This document shows positions 36,275 through 46,357 of a stretch of 64,000 nucleotides of DNA, piece by piece. The translations under genes and the position numbers were made by a program. Location of the stretch: assembly GCF_003287355.1 (NCBI RefSeq), contig NZ_QMIM01000011.1, forward strand, positions 1 through 64,000. The letters are read 5' to 3'. The notes under the pieces are model-generated. The model did not search any database, had not been told where the DNA came from, and was given only the letters and a program-made list of their open reading frames with translations. The stretch comes from Halorubrum sp. 48-1-W. Its GTDB lineage: Archaea; Halobacteriota; Halobacteria; Halobacteriales; Haloferacaceae. The number at the start of each line of letters is the position of its first letter. Position 1 is the stretch's first letter.

Positions 36275-37389
36275 TCGTCTCCCCCCGTCTCGGTCAGTCC
36301 GGCGTCGAACCCGCCGGTGACGTCCGCCTCGAGCGGCCGGCTCTCGTCGTATCCCACGTCGAACGCATCGTATTTCACGCAGGCCGCGCGGTGTGTCGGC
36401 TCGCCCGCCTCGGCGAGGTCGCGTGGCTCGGGGTGGACCTCCCGGCACACCTCCCGGCCGTCGGGACACCGCGGATGGAACCGACAGCCGGAGGGCGGGT
36501 CGATCGCCTCCGGCATCACCCCCCGGATCGGGTTCAGCTCGTGGACCGTCTCGTCGGGGCGGGGCATCGAGTCGAGCAGCGCCCGGGTGTACGGGTGTTT
36601 GGTGTCGTAGAACAGGTCGTCGACGGTCGCGTGCTCGATGATCTCGCCGAGGTACATGACGTTCACGCGGTCGCAGATCTCCGCGACGACGCTCATGTCG
36701 TGGGTCACCCAGACGAAGGAGGTGTCGTACTTCCGTTGGAGCTCCTCGACCATCGCGAGGATCTGCCCCTCGACGGTAACGTCGAGGGCGGTCGTCGGCT
36801 CGTCCGCGATGATCAGGTCGGGCTGACACGCGAGCGCCATCGCGATGAGCACGCGCTGGCGCATCCCGCCGGAGAACTGGTGTGGGTACTCGTCGTACCG
36901 GGTCTCCGGAGCGGGGATCCCCACCTCCCGGAGCATGTCTATCGCCTCGCGTTTCGCCTCCTCCTCGGAGAGGTCCCGGTTGAGCTCGATGAACTCGCGG
37001 AGCTGACCCCCGACGGTGAAGACGGGATTGAGCGACTCCATGGGGTCCTGGAAGATGATCGCGATCTCCCTGCCGCGGATCTCCCGGCGCATCTCCTCCT
37101 CGGAGAGCATGTCGTCGCGGGGCCGAAGATCGCCGTTTGCGTCCTCCTCGAGCCCGAAGAGGGTCCGCCCCTTGAACGTGACCTCGCCGCCGACGATCTC
37201 GCCGGGGCTGTCCACGAGCCGGAGGAGGCTCGACGTGGCGACCGACTTCCCGGCGCCGGACTCGCCGACGAGCCCGACGATCTCTCCCTCGTGAACGTCG
37301 AAGGAGATCCCGTCGACCGCCCGGACGGTTCCGTCTTCGGTGAAGAACTGCGTTTTGAGGTTCTCGACGCTGAGTAGTGGGTCGCTCAT
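36271..37389 (-). CDS. dppD: Oligo/dipeptide ABC importer ATPase, DppD type
   Basis: The 372-aa ATPase has Walker A GESGAGKS, signature [14 protein letters not shown], Walker [13 protein letters not shown], and the C-terminal [12 protein letters not shown] motif of peptide-importer ATPases. A 2-bp gap separates it from dppC upstream and it overlaps dppF downstream. It is the partner ATPase of the importer. Confidence 0.93.
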   Translation of the reverse strand: MSDPLLSVENLKTQFFTEDGTVRAVDGISFDVHEGEIVGLVGESGAGKSVATSSLLRLVDSPGEIVGGEVTFKGRTLFGLEEDANGDLRPRDDMLSEEEMRREIRGREIAIIFQDPMESLNPVFTVGGQLREFIELNRDLSEEEAKREAIDMLREVGIPAPETRYDEYPHQFSGGMRQRVLIAMALACQPDLIIADEPTTALDVTVEGQILAMVEELQRKYDTSFVWVTHDMSVVAEICDRVNVMYLGEIIEHATVDDLFYDTKHPYTRALLDSMPRPDETVHELNPIRGVMPEAIDPPSGCRFHPRCPDGREVCREVHPEPRDLAEAGEPTHRAACVKYDAFDVGYDESRPLEADVTGGFDAGLTETGGDE

Positions 37390-37390
37390 G

Positions 37391-38419
37391 TCAGTTGTTG
37401 ATCCGCGGGTCGAGTGCGTCCTGGAGCCCGTCGCCGAGGATGTTGAATCCGACGACAGTGACGAGGATGGCGATGCCGGGGAAGAGGCTGAACGTCGGGG
37501 CGGGGAGCATGTAGTTGCGCGACGCCGAGAGCATCTGTCCCCACGAGGGGGTCGGCGGCTGCGCGCCGAACCCGAGGAACGAGAGCCCGGCGACGATGAG
37601 GATGCTCACCCCGATCTGGAGCGTCGCCTGGACGAGCACCGGCGCGAAGCTGTTGGGGATGACGTGTCTGAGGATGATGTTCCGGTCCTTCACGCCGGCC
37701 GCGCGGGCGGCCTCGATGTAGTCCTCCTCGCGGACGGAGACCACCCGCGAACGGATCAACCGGTTGAACACGGGTATCGACGTGATCCCCACGCCGATCA
37801 TCGCGAAGGTGAGGTCGCGGCCGAACGCGGTCATGAACGCGATCACCAACACGAGGAACGGGATGGCGTAGACGGTCTCGGTAACGCGCTGGAGGACGTC
37901 GTCGATCCAGCCGCCGTAGTAGCCGGAGACCGCGCCGATCAGCGTGCCGCCGCCGAGGCCGATCCCCGTGGCCATGAAGCCGACGGTGATGGCGATCCGC
38001 GTGCCGTAGAACAAGCGGACGAAGATATCACGCCCACGGTGGTCGGTCCCCATCGGGTGTTCGAGCACGCCAGTGCCGAACTGGTTCTCCATGAACACCG
38101 GCGGGAGGAGCCGCTGGACCTCTTCGGGGTCCGAGACCGGGCTGTACCAGACCGCCTCCGCGACCGCGTAATCGAAGACGTAGTAGTCGATCGAGGCGAG
38201 GACGGCCACGAAGGTGACGAACCCGACCGTGTAGATCCCGATCCGGGCGGTCGTGTCGCGTTTGACCTGCCGCAACGTGTATCGGAGGCCGACGCGCGTT
38301 TCGATCTCGTCGCTCCCGGCCGCCGCGTCGTGGGTCGGCGAGTCGTCCGTCGTCGCGTCGGTCGTCGTGCCGTCGGCCCTCGCGTCGTCCGACGGCGAGT
38401 CGGGATCGCGAGCCGTCAT
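37391..38419 (-). CDS. dppC: Peptide ABC importer permease, DppC type
   Basis: The 342-aa permease has an Asp/Thr-rich N-terminal extension (about 1-35) and six membrane segments. The coupling EAA loop appears as EEDYIEAARAAGVKDRNIILRHVIPN. The GTDHRGRDIFVRL segment is typical of DppC/OppC. It overlaps dppB by 4 bp. Confidence 0.93.
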   Translation of the reverse strand: MTARDPDSPSDDARADGTTTDATTDDSPTHDAAAGSDEIETRVGLRYTLRQVKRDTTARIGIYTVGFVTFVAVLASIDYYVFDYAVAEAVWYSPVSDPEEVQRLLPPVFMENQFGTGVLEHPMGTDHRGRDIFVRLFYGTRIAITVGFMATGIGLGGGTLIGAVSGYYGGWIDDVLQRVTETVYAIPFLVLVIAFMTAFGRDLTFAMIGVGITSIPVFNRLIRSRVVSVREEDYIEAARAAGVKDRNIILRHVIPNSFAPVLVQATLQIGVSILIVAGLSFLGFGAQPPTPSWGQMLSASRNYMLPAPTFSLFPGIAILVTVVGFNILGDGLQDALDPRINN

Positions 38420-39414
38420 GCCTCGTCACCGTAGGTGACCCGCGGGTCGATGTACGCGTACGCGATGTCGGTGATGATGACCCCGACGACGAACGCGACG
38501 CCGAACATGAACGTCGTTCCCATGATCAGTTCGTAGTCCTGGTTGTTGATCGCGGTGATTATCAGCCGGCCCATCCCCTGGATCTCGAAGACCGTCTCGG
38601 TCAGGACCGCGCCTCCGAGCGCGGTCGAGAGACCGAGCCCGACGATCGTGATGACGGGGAGCTGTGCGACCTGGAAGGCGTGTTTGCGGACGATCGTCGA
38701 CTCCGGGACGCCGTACGCGCGGGCGAGCTTGACGTACTCGCCCTGTAACGAGTCGACCATCGACGACCGCTCGATACGCGTGATCTGCGCCATCTGGAGC
38801 GTCCCGAGCGCGACCATCGGCATCGCTAGGTGGTACAGCGACGTGCGGACCACCTCGACCTGCGTCGACGCCCCGCGGACGTCCGCCGGCGACGCCCACG
38901 GGAGCGGGAGCCCCCTGGCCGGGAACCAGCCGAGGTGGAACGCGAAGACGATGATGAGCATCAGCCCGATCCAGAACGACGGCGTCGAGACGCCGACGAG
39001 CGAGACCACGCGGGAGACGTGGTCGGCCGGCTCGTTCCGCCGCTTCGCCGAGAGCACGCCGAGCGGGATCGCCGTGACGATCGCGAAGGCGAACGCCGAG
39101 ACGGTGAGGTACATCGTCACCGGGAGCCGCAACAGGATCATCTCCAGGACCGGTCTGTCGTAGTAGATGCTCCAGCCCAGGTCGCCCGTCGCCACGCCGG
39201 CGAGGTACGTCAGGTACCGCTCGTGGGCGGGGCGGTCGAGCCCGTACCTCGCCTGTATCGCCTCCACCTGCTCCTGTGCGGGGCTCGGACCCAACATGAT
39301 CTCGACCGGGTCGCCGGGGATCTGGTTGGCGAGGAAGAACGTTATCGTGATGATACCGATCAGTACGGGGATCGACTGTGCGAACCGCCAGAGTGTGTAC
39401 CGTAGGAGACCCAT
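38416..39414 (-). CDS. dppB: Peptide ABC importer permease, DppB type
   Basis: The 332-aa permease has six membrane segments; the first begins LLRYTLWRFAQSIPVLIGI. The conserved LGLDRPAHERYLTYL-like segment appears as YGLDRPAHERYLTYLAG, and the EAA loop as LARAYGVPESTIVRKHAFQ. It is the first permease gene after the binding protein (gap about 150 bp) and overlaps dppC. Confidence 0.93.
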   Translation of the reverse strand: MGLLRYTLWRFAQSIPVLIGIITITFFLANQIPGDPVEIMLGPSPAQEQVEAIQARYGLDRPAHERYLTYLAGVATGDLGWSIYYDRPVLEMILLRLPVTMYLTVSAFAFAIVTAIPLGVLSAKRRNEPADHVSRVVSLVGVSTPSFWIGLMLIIVFAFHLGWFPARGLPLPWASPADVRGASTQVEVVRTSLYHLAMPMVALGTLQMAQITRIERSSMVDSLQGEYVKLARAYGVPESTIVRKHAFQVAQLPVITIVGLGLSTALGGAVLTETVFEIQGMGRLIITAINNQDYELIMGTTFMFGVAFVVGVIITDIAYAYIDPRVTYGDEA

Positions 39415-39563
39415 CTCGTGTCGTGACGTGTGTATCGGTCGGCGAGCGATCCATTAAATCGACCGTTCACACGGTCGGGCCGGTATCCCGGATCGAGGCC
39501 GCCGTCCCGGAGCGGACCTCGATTTCGGGAGACCCCGACTGCGGGATGCGGTCGGCGAGAGCG

Positions 39564-41189
39564 TTACTCCACCGCGACGTTGTTGTGTCCGGTGAAGATC
39601 TGTATCTCCGAGGAGATCGCGTGCGCGCTGAAGTCCGAGACGCGCTCGTGGATCCCGTAAGAGTTGTTGAGGTTGTACGCCGGGAGGTGGACGCGGCCCT
39701 CCAGTAGCTCCGTCGTCGCGTCGATGTAGAGCTGTCTGCGCTCCTCGCGGTCGGCGCTCTCGCGGGCCTCGAGGATCATATCGGACGCCTCGTCGTAGTC
39801 GTGGAACGTTCCGTTGGTGACGCCCTCGACCTCCTGGCTCAACAGGTGGTACGCGAACGCGTCCGGGTCCGGCGACCCCGACCAGCCCAGCGTGTACATG
39901 TTGAACTCGTCCTCGCTGCTCGGCCCGTCGTCGCTCTGGTACGCCTCGGTGAACGTCCCCCAGTCGAGCCGCTGGACCTCGACGTTCTCGAACCCGACGT
40001 TCTGGAGGCCGTCGCCGATCGAGACGCCGATCTGTTCGCGCATGTCGTCCGGCGGGACGATGATCCGCCACTCGTAGTCCATCGCGACGCCGGCCTCCTC
40101 GAACAGCTGTTCGGCCGTCTCGAGGTCGCGGTCGTGCTGGACGTCCCCCCACTCGTCGAGCGGGAAGTCCCACTCCTCGGCCATCGTTCGCGGGTACGGG
40201 CTGATCTGGCGGACGCCGGCGGGCTCGACGAAGTTCTCGACGGCCTGGTCCATCGAGAACGAGTAGTCGACCGCCTCCCGCACCACGGGGTCGGTGGTGG
40301 GCCCGTCGCCACAGTTGAACGCGAGGTAGAAGTATCCGACGCCGGGCTCCTCGTCGATCGTGGCGTTCTCGTTGTTCTCGACGGTCTCGTACAGCTGGGG
40401 CGGGATCGTCTCGATGATGTCGAGGTTCCCGGTCTCGAGCTCCGTCACCCGAGTCGTCTGCTCCTCGATCGGGTCGAACTCGATCGTCGCGACGTTCGGG
40501 AGCCCGTTCGAGTCGTCCCAGTAGCCGTCCCAGCGTTCCAGCGTCGCGAAGTTCTCGGGCTCCCACTCGACGAGTTCGTACGGGCCGGAGCCGACGGGGT
40601 CCGTGTTGTACGCCTCCCGGTCGTCGGTGCGAACCGACTTGTTCACCACGCTCCGGACGAGCGTCGTCTCGAACGCCCCGTACGGGAACGCCAGATCGAC
40701 CTGGACGGTCGTCTCGTCGACCGCCTCCGCGGTGTCGATCATGTCGACTTCGGCCGCGTTCTCGGTCTCCTCCTCGGCGGGCGCGAGGAGCGTGTGGACG
40801 ACGTCGTCGGCGGTGACGGGGTCGCCGTTCTGGAACTCCGCGTCCTCGCGGAGGGGGATGACGTACCTGGTCCCGTCGCGCTCGATCGTGGGCTCCTCGG
40901 CGGCGATCTTCGGGACGATCCCCACCCCCGAGTCGTACTCGTAGAGGCCGTCGTAGACCTGCCCGGCGATCTGCGCGGAGGGGACGTCGTTGATGACGAT
41001 CGGGTCCATGTCGAGGGGGCCTTTCACCTGCCCGAAGTACAGCTCCTGGTCCGGGAGGTCGCTACCGCCGCCGCCGCCGCCGCCACCACCGGCACAGCCG
41101 GCGAGGAGGGTCGACGTCGAGAGCGCGGCTCCGCTCGCGAGGAGCCGTCGACGGCTCAAGGTTCGGTCTGATGCGTTATCACGGGGCAT
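39564..41189 (-). CDS. dppA: Peptide-binding Tat lipoprotein, family 5
   Basis: The 541-aa solute-binding protein has a twin-arginine signal (SRRRLLASGAALSTSTLLAGC). A lipobox LAGC at residues 28-31 is followed by a Gly-rich linker, so it is probably exported folded and lipid-anchored outside. The mature part has the family 5 motifs LYEYDSG, YVIPLREDAEFQNGDPVTADDV and DPVGSGPYEL. It heads the dpp cluster. ATG 41189 is preceded on the minus strand by AT-rich CTTATGTTTTT, a likely promoter. Confidence 0.93.
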   Translation of the reverse strand: MPRDNASDRTLSRRRLLASGAALSTSTLLAGCAGGGGGGGGGSDLPDQELYFGQVKGPLDMDPIVINDVPSAQIAGQVYDGLYEYDSGVGIVPKIAAEEPTIERDGTRYVIPLREDAEFQNGDPVTADDVVHTLLAPAEEETENAAEVDMIDTAEAVDETTVQVDLAFPYGAFETTLVRSVVNKSVRTDDREAYNTDPVGSGPYELVEWEPENFATLERWDGYWDDSNGLPNVATIEFDPIEEQTTRVTELETGNLDIIETIPPQLYETVENNENATIDEEPGVGYFYLAFNCGDGPTTDPVVREAVDYSFSMDQAVENFVEPAGVRQISPYPRTMAEEWDFPLDEWGDVQHDRDLETAEQLFEEAGVAMDYEWRIIVPPDDMREQIGVSIGDGLQNVGFENVEVQRLDWGTFTEAYQSDDGPSSEDEFNMYTLGWSGSPDPDAFAYHLLSQEVEGVTNGTFHDYDEASDMILEARESADREERRQLYIDATTELLEGRVHLPAYNLNNSYGIHERVSDFSAHAISSEIQIFTGHNNVAVE

Positions 41190-41490
41190 GCGAGCGGAAT
41201 TATTGGAGGAAAAACATAAGTGTTGTTGCTCGTTTCGGGACCCTTTCCCCCGATCGTGTACACGAACGCGTGGTCTCACCCCGATCTCCGCCGGTCCGCT
41301 CCGGATCGGGACCCCGGACCGTGGGCCGACCGACGAGATCGACGGATCGGGATCGATGGGTAGAAGACGATCATATTTCTCGAAAGATACGAACGATACC
41401 GACACTATATTGTGAATACATGGTTATACATTCGCGAATTCCGGTGAGAAGACTTAAGAACGTGTTCTAACTGGGATCGGACGAACCGAG
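41190..41490. promoter_or_regulatory. AT-rich divergent promoter region
   Basis: This 300-bp gap separates dppA (minus) and the aminotransferase (plus). It holds CTTATGTTTTT on the minus strand near 41205-41215 for dppA and ACTTAAG near 41452-41458 for the aminotransferase. An inverted repeat AGAAC-GT-GTTCT (41457-41468) overlaps the latter and could be an operator. No ORF is supported here. Confidence 0.4.
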
Positions 41491-42726
41491 ATGAACGACA
41501 CACATCGCCCGGACGGGCTCTGCCACCTCTACAGCGAGACCGTCCGGGAGACGATGGACGGGTCCGTCTACGGGGCGTGGCGGTCGATCCGGGACGCGGA
41601 CGCCGTCCCGCTGAGCTTCGGCTTCCCCTACCCCGACTCGTTCCCGAACGACGAACTGCTCTCGGCCGCGGAGTCCCTCTTCGAGGCCGAAGGGGACCGC
41701 GCGCTCCAGTACGGCGGCGGCGAACGCGCCGACGACCTCGAGACGGTGATCGCAGAGCGCGCACGCGACCGCGGCATCGACTGTACGACCGACGAGATAC
41801 ACGTCACGAACGGCGCGACCAACGCGATCGACACGGTGTGCCAGACGTTCCTCGACCCCGGCGACACGGTGTTCGTCGAGTCGCCCACGTTCATGGGCGC
41901 GCTGCGGCTGTTCCGCAACTACGACGTCGACATCGAGGGGTTCGACGTGGACGGGGACGGCCTCGACGTCGACGCGGTGGCCGACGCGCTCGCGGCCCGC
42001 GACGCCGCCGGCGAGCCGCTACCGACGCTCCTGTACACGATCCCCAACTTCCACAACCCCACGGGCGTGACGCTGTCCGGCGAGCGTCGCGAGCGACTGC
42101 TCGAGCTGGCCGAGACGTACGACTTCGTGGTCCTCGAGGACGACCCGTACGGCCAGCTCCGCTACGACGGGACGGAGCCGCCGCCGATCAAGGCCTTCGA
42201 CGGGAGCGGCCGGGCGATCCGGGTCAACACGTTCTCGAAGACGATCGCGCCCGGCGTCCGGACGGGCTGGATCATCGCCGAGGAGCCGACCGTCGAACAG
42301 TTCGACCGGGTCAACGCCGGCGGCGAACCCAGTTTCACCCGCGGGCTCATCACCAGCTACGCCGCGGACGGCCGGCTCGAGCGCGCCGTCGACGAGCTGT
42401 GTGCTGGCTACGAGGAACGCCGCGACCGGATGCTCGAGAGCCTCGAGGAACGGATGCCGCCGGGAACGACCTGGAGCGAGCCGGAGGGCGGATTCTTCGT
42501 CTGGGTCGAGTTCCCGGAAGGGATCGACGCCGAGGAGCTGCTTCCGGACGCGATCGACGCGGGCGTGACGTACCTCCCGGGCTCGTTCTTTTACGCCGAC
42601 GACGGGGGAACGCGCCACGCCCGGATCTCGTTCAGCCACGTCTCGCCCGCTGAGATAGCCGAGGGGATCGGGGCGCTCGCGAGCGCGGTGCGCGCGGCGA
42701 CCCCGCGGGTCGAGGCCGACGACTGA
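41491..42726 (+). CDS. PLP-dependent class I/II aminotransferase
   Basis: The 411-aa protein has the fold-type I pattern: NGATNAIDTVCQTF, FVESPTF, PNFHNPTGVTLS, LEDDPYGQLRYDG, and the PLP lysine K250 in NTFSKTIAPGVRTGW. The layout is like 2-aminoadipate (LysN/MocR-like) aminotransferases without a DNA-binding domain. It lies between two ABC importers and upstream of a D-2-hydroxyacid dehydrogenase, which suggests it processes imported amino compounds. The substrate is not deducible. Confidence 0.88.
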   Translation: MNDTHRPDGLCHLYSETVRETMDGSVYGAWRSIRDADAVPLSFGFPYPDSFPNDELLSAAESLFEAEGDRALQYGGGERADDLETVIAERARDRGIDCTTDEIHVTNGATNAIDTVCQTFLDPGDTVFVESPTFMGALRLFRNYDVDIEGFDVDGDGLDVDAVADALAARDAAGEPLPTLLYTIPNFHNPTGVTLSGERRERLLELAETYDFVVLEDDPYGQLRYDGTEPPPIKAFDGSGRAIRVNTFSKTIAPGVRTGWIIAEEPTVEQFDRVNAGGEPSFTRGLITSYAADGRLERAVDELCAGYEERRDRMLESLEERMPPGTTWSEPEGGFFVWVEFPEGIDAEELLPDAIDAGVTYLPGSFFYADDGGTRHARISFSHVSPAEIAEGIGALASAVRAATPRVEADD

Positions 42727-42774
42727 GCGGAGCGCGGTCCGGACGACCGCCCGGGAGGCGGGGCCGCTGTGGAC

Positions 42775-43809
42775 TCAGACGACCCGGTTCCGGAGCTCCT
42801 CGAGGTCCCCGTCGGCGTACCGCTCGTAGTTCTCGACGAACAGCGACCCGATCCGGTCCGCGTACTTCGGCGTCGACCCCGCCATGTGGGGCGTGACGAC
42901 GACGTTCGGGAGGTCCCAGAGCGGCGAGTCCGCCGGGAGCGGCTCCTCCTCGAAGACGTCGAGGGCAGCACCCCGGATCCGACCCTGCTGGAGGGCGGTC
43001 TCGAGCGCGGGCTCGTCGACGACCCCGCCGCGCGCCACGTTCACGAGGACGGCGTCCGACCCCATCGCCATCAGCTCCTCGCTGCCGATCAGCCCGCGCG
43101 TCTCCGCGACGAGCGGGCACGCGAGGACGACGTAGTCGGAGCGGACGAGAAGCTCGGGTAGCCACGAGGGCAGGTGTGCCTCGTCGACGACGTCGGGGGC
43201 CGTCTCCGGCGTCCGTTTCGTGCCGATCACGTCCATGTCGAACCCCGCGGCGAGCTCGGCGACGCGCGTCCCGATGGCGCCGACGCCGACGATCCCGAGC
43301 GTCTTCCCGCGCAGCTCGCCGGCGGAGTACTTGCGCCAGGTGCCCGCACGCTCCTGCTGGCGGATCCCCCTGTGGATCCGACGCTCGAAAGTGAGCATGT
43401 AGCCCAGCACCTGCTCGGCGATCGGGTTCGCCGCGACGCCGGCGGCGTTCGTCACGGCCGTCCCCCGCTCGGCGAGCCCGTCGAGGTCGTAGGAGTCGAC
43501 GCCGGAGTTCAGCGTCTGGATCCAGTCGGGGGCCGCCCCGTCGGGGAGCCCCTCGCCGACCGGCCGAACCGTGAGGACGACGTCCGCGTCGCCGAGCGCC
43601 GCCCCGGACTCGGCGGCGGTCGTCGCCGTCTCGATCCCGTCGTCCGCCGAGAGCACCGGGTCGATACGGGAGCACAGCCGTCGGCCGAAGTCGGCGCCGA
43701 AGACGCCCGGAACGCTGTGGTGGACCAGGACGTCGATCCCGTCGGCGGCCGTTCCGTTGCCCGCGACGTCCGCACCGTCGTCACCGGCTGTGTTCGCGTG
43801 CCGACTCAT
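42775..43809 (-). CDS. D-2-hydroxyacid dehydrogenase
   Basis: The 344-aa protein has the NAD motif GIVGVGAIGTRV, the catalytic Arg in VNVARGGVVDE, Glu in EEEPLPADSPLW and His in TPHMAGSTPKYADR. An Ala/Asp-rich N-terminal stretch (about 25 residues) precedes the domain. It probably reduces a 2-keto acid to a D-2-hydroxyacid. It is convergent with the aminotransferase gene (48 bp), so the pair could turn an amino acid into a hydroxy acid through the keto acid. Confidence 0.88.
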   Translation of the reverse strand: MSRHANTAGDDGADVAGNGTAADGIDVLVHHSVPGVFGADFGRRLCSRIDPVLSADDGIETATTAAESGAALGDADVVLTVRPVGEGLPDGAAPDWIQTLNSGVDSYDLDGLAERGTAVTNAAGVAANPIAEQVLGYMLTFERRIHRGIRQQERAGTWRKYSAGELRGKTLGIVGVGAIGTRVAELAAGFDMDVIGTKRTPETAPDVVDEAHLPSWLPELLVRSDYVVLACPLVAETRGLIGSEELMAMGSDAVLVNVARGGVVDEPALETALQQGRIRGAALDVFEEEPLPADSPLWDLPNVVVTPHMAGSTPKYADRIGSLFVENYERYADGDLEELRNRVV

Positions 43810-43890
43810 GGCTGCTCGAGGTGGTCGGTCGCCGCGACGGTTCGGCACGCCCGGGAGGCCGGTCCGGGCGGGAAGGGCCCCGCCGGACGC

Positions 43891-44958
43891 TCACTTCCCA
43901 TAGACCCGTACCGCGTCGGGGTTGAGGTCGACGGAGACCTCGTCGGTTTCGGGCATGTCGGACCGCCCCTGGATCGAAACGTCGAGCTTCGGGAGTGAGT
44001 CGTCCACCGGCTCGACCACGAGGTTCGTCCGTTCCCCGTGGAAGTGGCTGTCGACGACGGTGCCGTCGATCACTCCCGCCCCGGGGTCGGCGAGGTCGAT
44101 CTCCTCCGGCCGGATCGAGGCGATCGCCTCGCCCTTCACCGGAGACTCGCCCAGTTCGACGGTCACCTCCGTTTCGGTATCGAGTTCGAGCCGCGGCGGG
44201 TGAGTGGTGTTCTCGACGACGCCGTCGAGCAGGTTCGTGTCGCCGATGAAGTCGGCGACGAAGGCGGTCGCCGGCTCGCGATAGATCTCCTTCGGCGTGC
44301 CGATCTGTTCGATGTATCCGTCGTTCATCACGGCGAGCCGGTCCGACATGCTCATCGCGACGTCCTGGTCGTGTGTCACGTAGAAGAACGTGCTCTCGAC
44401 GCGGTCGTGGATCTCCTGTAGTTCGACCTGCATCTCCTGGCGGAGCTTCCGGTCGAGACTCGACAGTGGCTCGTCCAGAAGGAGGATGTCGGGTTCGTTG
44501 ACCAGCGCACGGGCGATGGCGACGCGCTGTTGTTGCCCGCCGGAGAGGTCCTGCGGCTTGCGGTCCTTGTATCCGGAGAGGTCGACGATGCCGAGATACT
44601 TCTCGACGAGCTGCTCGCGTTCGCCCGCCCCGACGCCCTCCTTTTTCAGGCCGTACCCCACGTTCTCGGCGACCGTCATGTGCGGGAAAAGCGAGAGGCT
44701 CTGGAAGACCAGGTTCGTGTTCCGCTTGTTCGGCGGCCGGTGAACGACGTCCTCCCCCTCGATGCGGATCGAGCCTCCCGTCGGCGTCTCGAACCCGCTT
44801 ATCATCCGGAGGGTGGTCGTCTTTCCGCAGCCGGACGGGCCGAGGAGCGAGAAGAACTCCCCGCGCCGGAGGTCGATGTCGATCCCGTCCACGGCGACGG
44901 TGTCCCCGAACTCCTTGCGAACGCCGTCGAGCTGGACTGCCGTTTGTGAGTCCGTCAT
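43891..44958 (-). CDS. potA: Spermidine/putrescine-type ABC importer ATPase
   Basis: The 355-aa ATPase has Walker A GPSGCGKTT, signature LSGGQQQRVAIARAL, Walker B LLLDEPLSSLD, and the C-terminal TOBE domain (about 270-355, ASIRPEEIDL). The closest family is PotA/CysA/FbpC; the neighbours potD, potB and potC fix it as polyamine type. ATG 44958 was chosen, and ATG 44976 adds six residues. It is divergent from potD. Confidence 0.92.
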   Translation of the reverse strand: MTDSQTAVQLDGVRKEFGDTVAVDGIDIDLRRGEFFSLLGPSGCGKTTTLRMISGFETPTGGSIRIEGEDVVHRPPNKRNTNLVFQSLSLFPHMTVAENVGYGLKKEGVGAGEREQLVEKYLGIVDLSGYKDRKPQDLSGGQQQRVAIARALVNEPDILLLDEPLSSLDRKLRQEMQVELQEIHDRVESTFFYVTHDQDVAMSMSDRLAVMNDGYIEQIGTPKEIYREPATAFVADFIGDTNLLDGVVENTTHPPRLELDTETEVTVELGESPVKGEAIASIRPEEIDLADPGAGVIDGTVVDSHFHGERTNLVVEPVDDSLPKLDVSIQGRSDMPETDEVSVDLNPDAVRVYGK

Positions 44959-45021
44959 ATGTCCGTGGAACTCCATGGCGCATATTCAACGTTTCTTCTA
45001 GGAAGTGGCAATGTATTCGAT

Positions 45022-45033
45022 AATATATACTGT
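45022..45033 (-). promoter_or_regulatory. TATA-like box upstream of potA
   Basis: On the minus strand CAGTATATATTATCG is a strong TATA-like element about 70 nt before the potA start. This would give a leader of about 40 nt, unusual for leaderless-type genes, so a start further upstream or a regulated leader is possible. Confidence 0.4.
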
Positions 45034-45261
45034 TTAATGGGTTATCGAGAGATAGACTCGGGATATTCGTCGAAATACGGTGATCGATCGTCCGATTCTG
45101 ATGAACGCGATATCTCGGGGCGCTACCGCCCGATATTGAAATGACGTTCGTCCCGTTTTCTCACCGATACCTAGATAGTTTCCATAATATAAGGCTGTTA
45201 TTTCGATGAACAGGCATTATGTAGAGAGGTTTTATTATATTCAAGAGGAAGCGGTGTGACG
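45034..45261. promoter_or_regulatory. AT-rich divergent potA-potD control region
   Basis: TTTTATTATAT at 45229-45240 is the likely TATA box of potD, about 27 nt before ATG 45262. An imperfect hairpin lies at 45110-45136 with arms reading ATATCTCGGGGCG and CCGCCCGATAT. No ORF is supported. Confidence 0.45.
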
Positions 45262-46350
45262 ATGGTAGACAGACGGCAGTTCATCAAGGCGGCAGGCGCA
45301 GTGGGCGTAACGGGCATGGCGGGCCTCTCCGGCTGTATGGGCGGCGGAGGGGGGACGACGGTGTCGATCCTGACCTGGACGGGGTACGACGCGGTCAACG
45401 ACCAGGTCGAGGAGGCACTCGACGACGTCGAGTTGGAGATATCGATCGCCGACGGCTCCGCGAACATGTTCTCCACCGTGAACGCGGGCGGGGGTGAAGA
45501 GTACGACATCGTCATCCCGAACAACGAGTACGTCCCGCAGTTCATCGAGGCGGACCTGGCTGCGCCGGTGGACATGGACGTCATAACCAACTTCGACTCG
45601 CTCTACGGGACGTTCCAGTCCGCGGCCGAGGGACAGTTCTCCGACGGGAGCGAGATCTACGGAATGCCGCTCCAGTTCGGCTGGTACGCGTACGGCTACG
45701 ACACTTCGGTGCTCCCGGAAGACCACGAGCACTCCTATGAAGTCCTGTTCAGCGAGGAGTACGAGGGCGTGGACCTCTCCGGCGGCATCACGCTGTACGA
45801 CGGCTACTACAAGGCGATCATGGCGACGGGGCTCGCGCTCGGCTACACCGAGGCGTTCGAGGGCGACACCGTCTCGTTCACGGACGAACAGCTCACGACG
45901 ATCGAGGAGACGTTGATCGATTTCAAGCCGAACCTCCTCGGGTTCGTTCACGACGAGGAGACGCTCACACAGGACTACGAGAACGGGAACATCATCGCGT
46001 CGTACGCGAACCGGAGCACGCACGTGGGCATCATGAACGAGGTCGATAACGTGGCGTTCTCCCAGCCGAAAGAGGAGGAGCTCACCTGGTTCGAGGGGGC
46101 CGTCGTCACCGAAGGCTCCTCGAACAAGGAGGCCGCCTTCCAGGTGTTGAACGAGTACATCGACTCCGACATCGGCGCGGCCCTCTCGGAGGAACGGAAC
46201 ATCATGAACACCTCACAGGCCGCGATGGACAACATCGAAACGGAGTCGCTCCAGATCGAGCCGGACGTGCTCGAGGGGATGATCCCGTTCAAGCCCGCGG
46301 AGCGGGACGACACGTGGATCGAGATGTTCGAGCGGATCAAGAACGCGTGA
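45262..46350 (+). CDS. potD: Polyamine-binding Tat lipoprotein, PotD type
   Basis: The 362-aa extracellular binding protein has a Tat signal (DRRQFIKAAGAVGVTGMAGLSGC) with lipobox LSGC and a Gly-rich linker. The mature part fits PotD: VSILTWTGYDA, then EYDIVIPNNEYV, YGMPLQFGWYAYGYDTS and WFEGAVVTEGSSN. The polyamine pocket residues cannot be confirmed by eye. It heads potD-potB-potC, with potA divergent. Confidence 0.9.
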   Translation: MVDRRQFIKAAGAVGVTGMAGLSGCMGGGGGTTVSILTWTGYDAVNDQVEEALDDVELEISIADGSANMFSTVNAGGGEEYDIVIPNNEYVPQFIEADLAAPVDMDVITNFDSLYGTFQSAAEGQFSDGSEIYGMPLQFGWYAYGYDTSVLPEDHEHSYEVLFSEEYEGVDLSGGITLYDGYYKAIMATGLALGYTEAFEGDTVSFTDEQLTTIEETLIDFKPNLLGFVHDEETLTQDYENGNIIASYANRSTHVGIMNEVDNVAFSQPKEEELTWFEGAVVTEGSSNKEAAFQVLNEYIDSDIGAALSEERNIMNTSQAAMDNIETESLQIEPDVLEGMIPFKPAERDDTWIEMFERIKNA

Positions 46351-46357
46351 CGACGAG

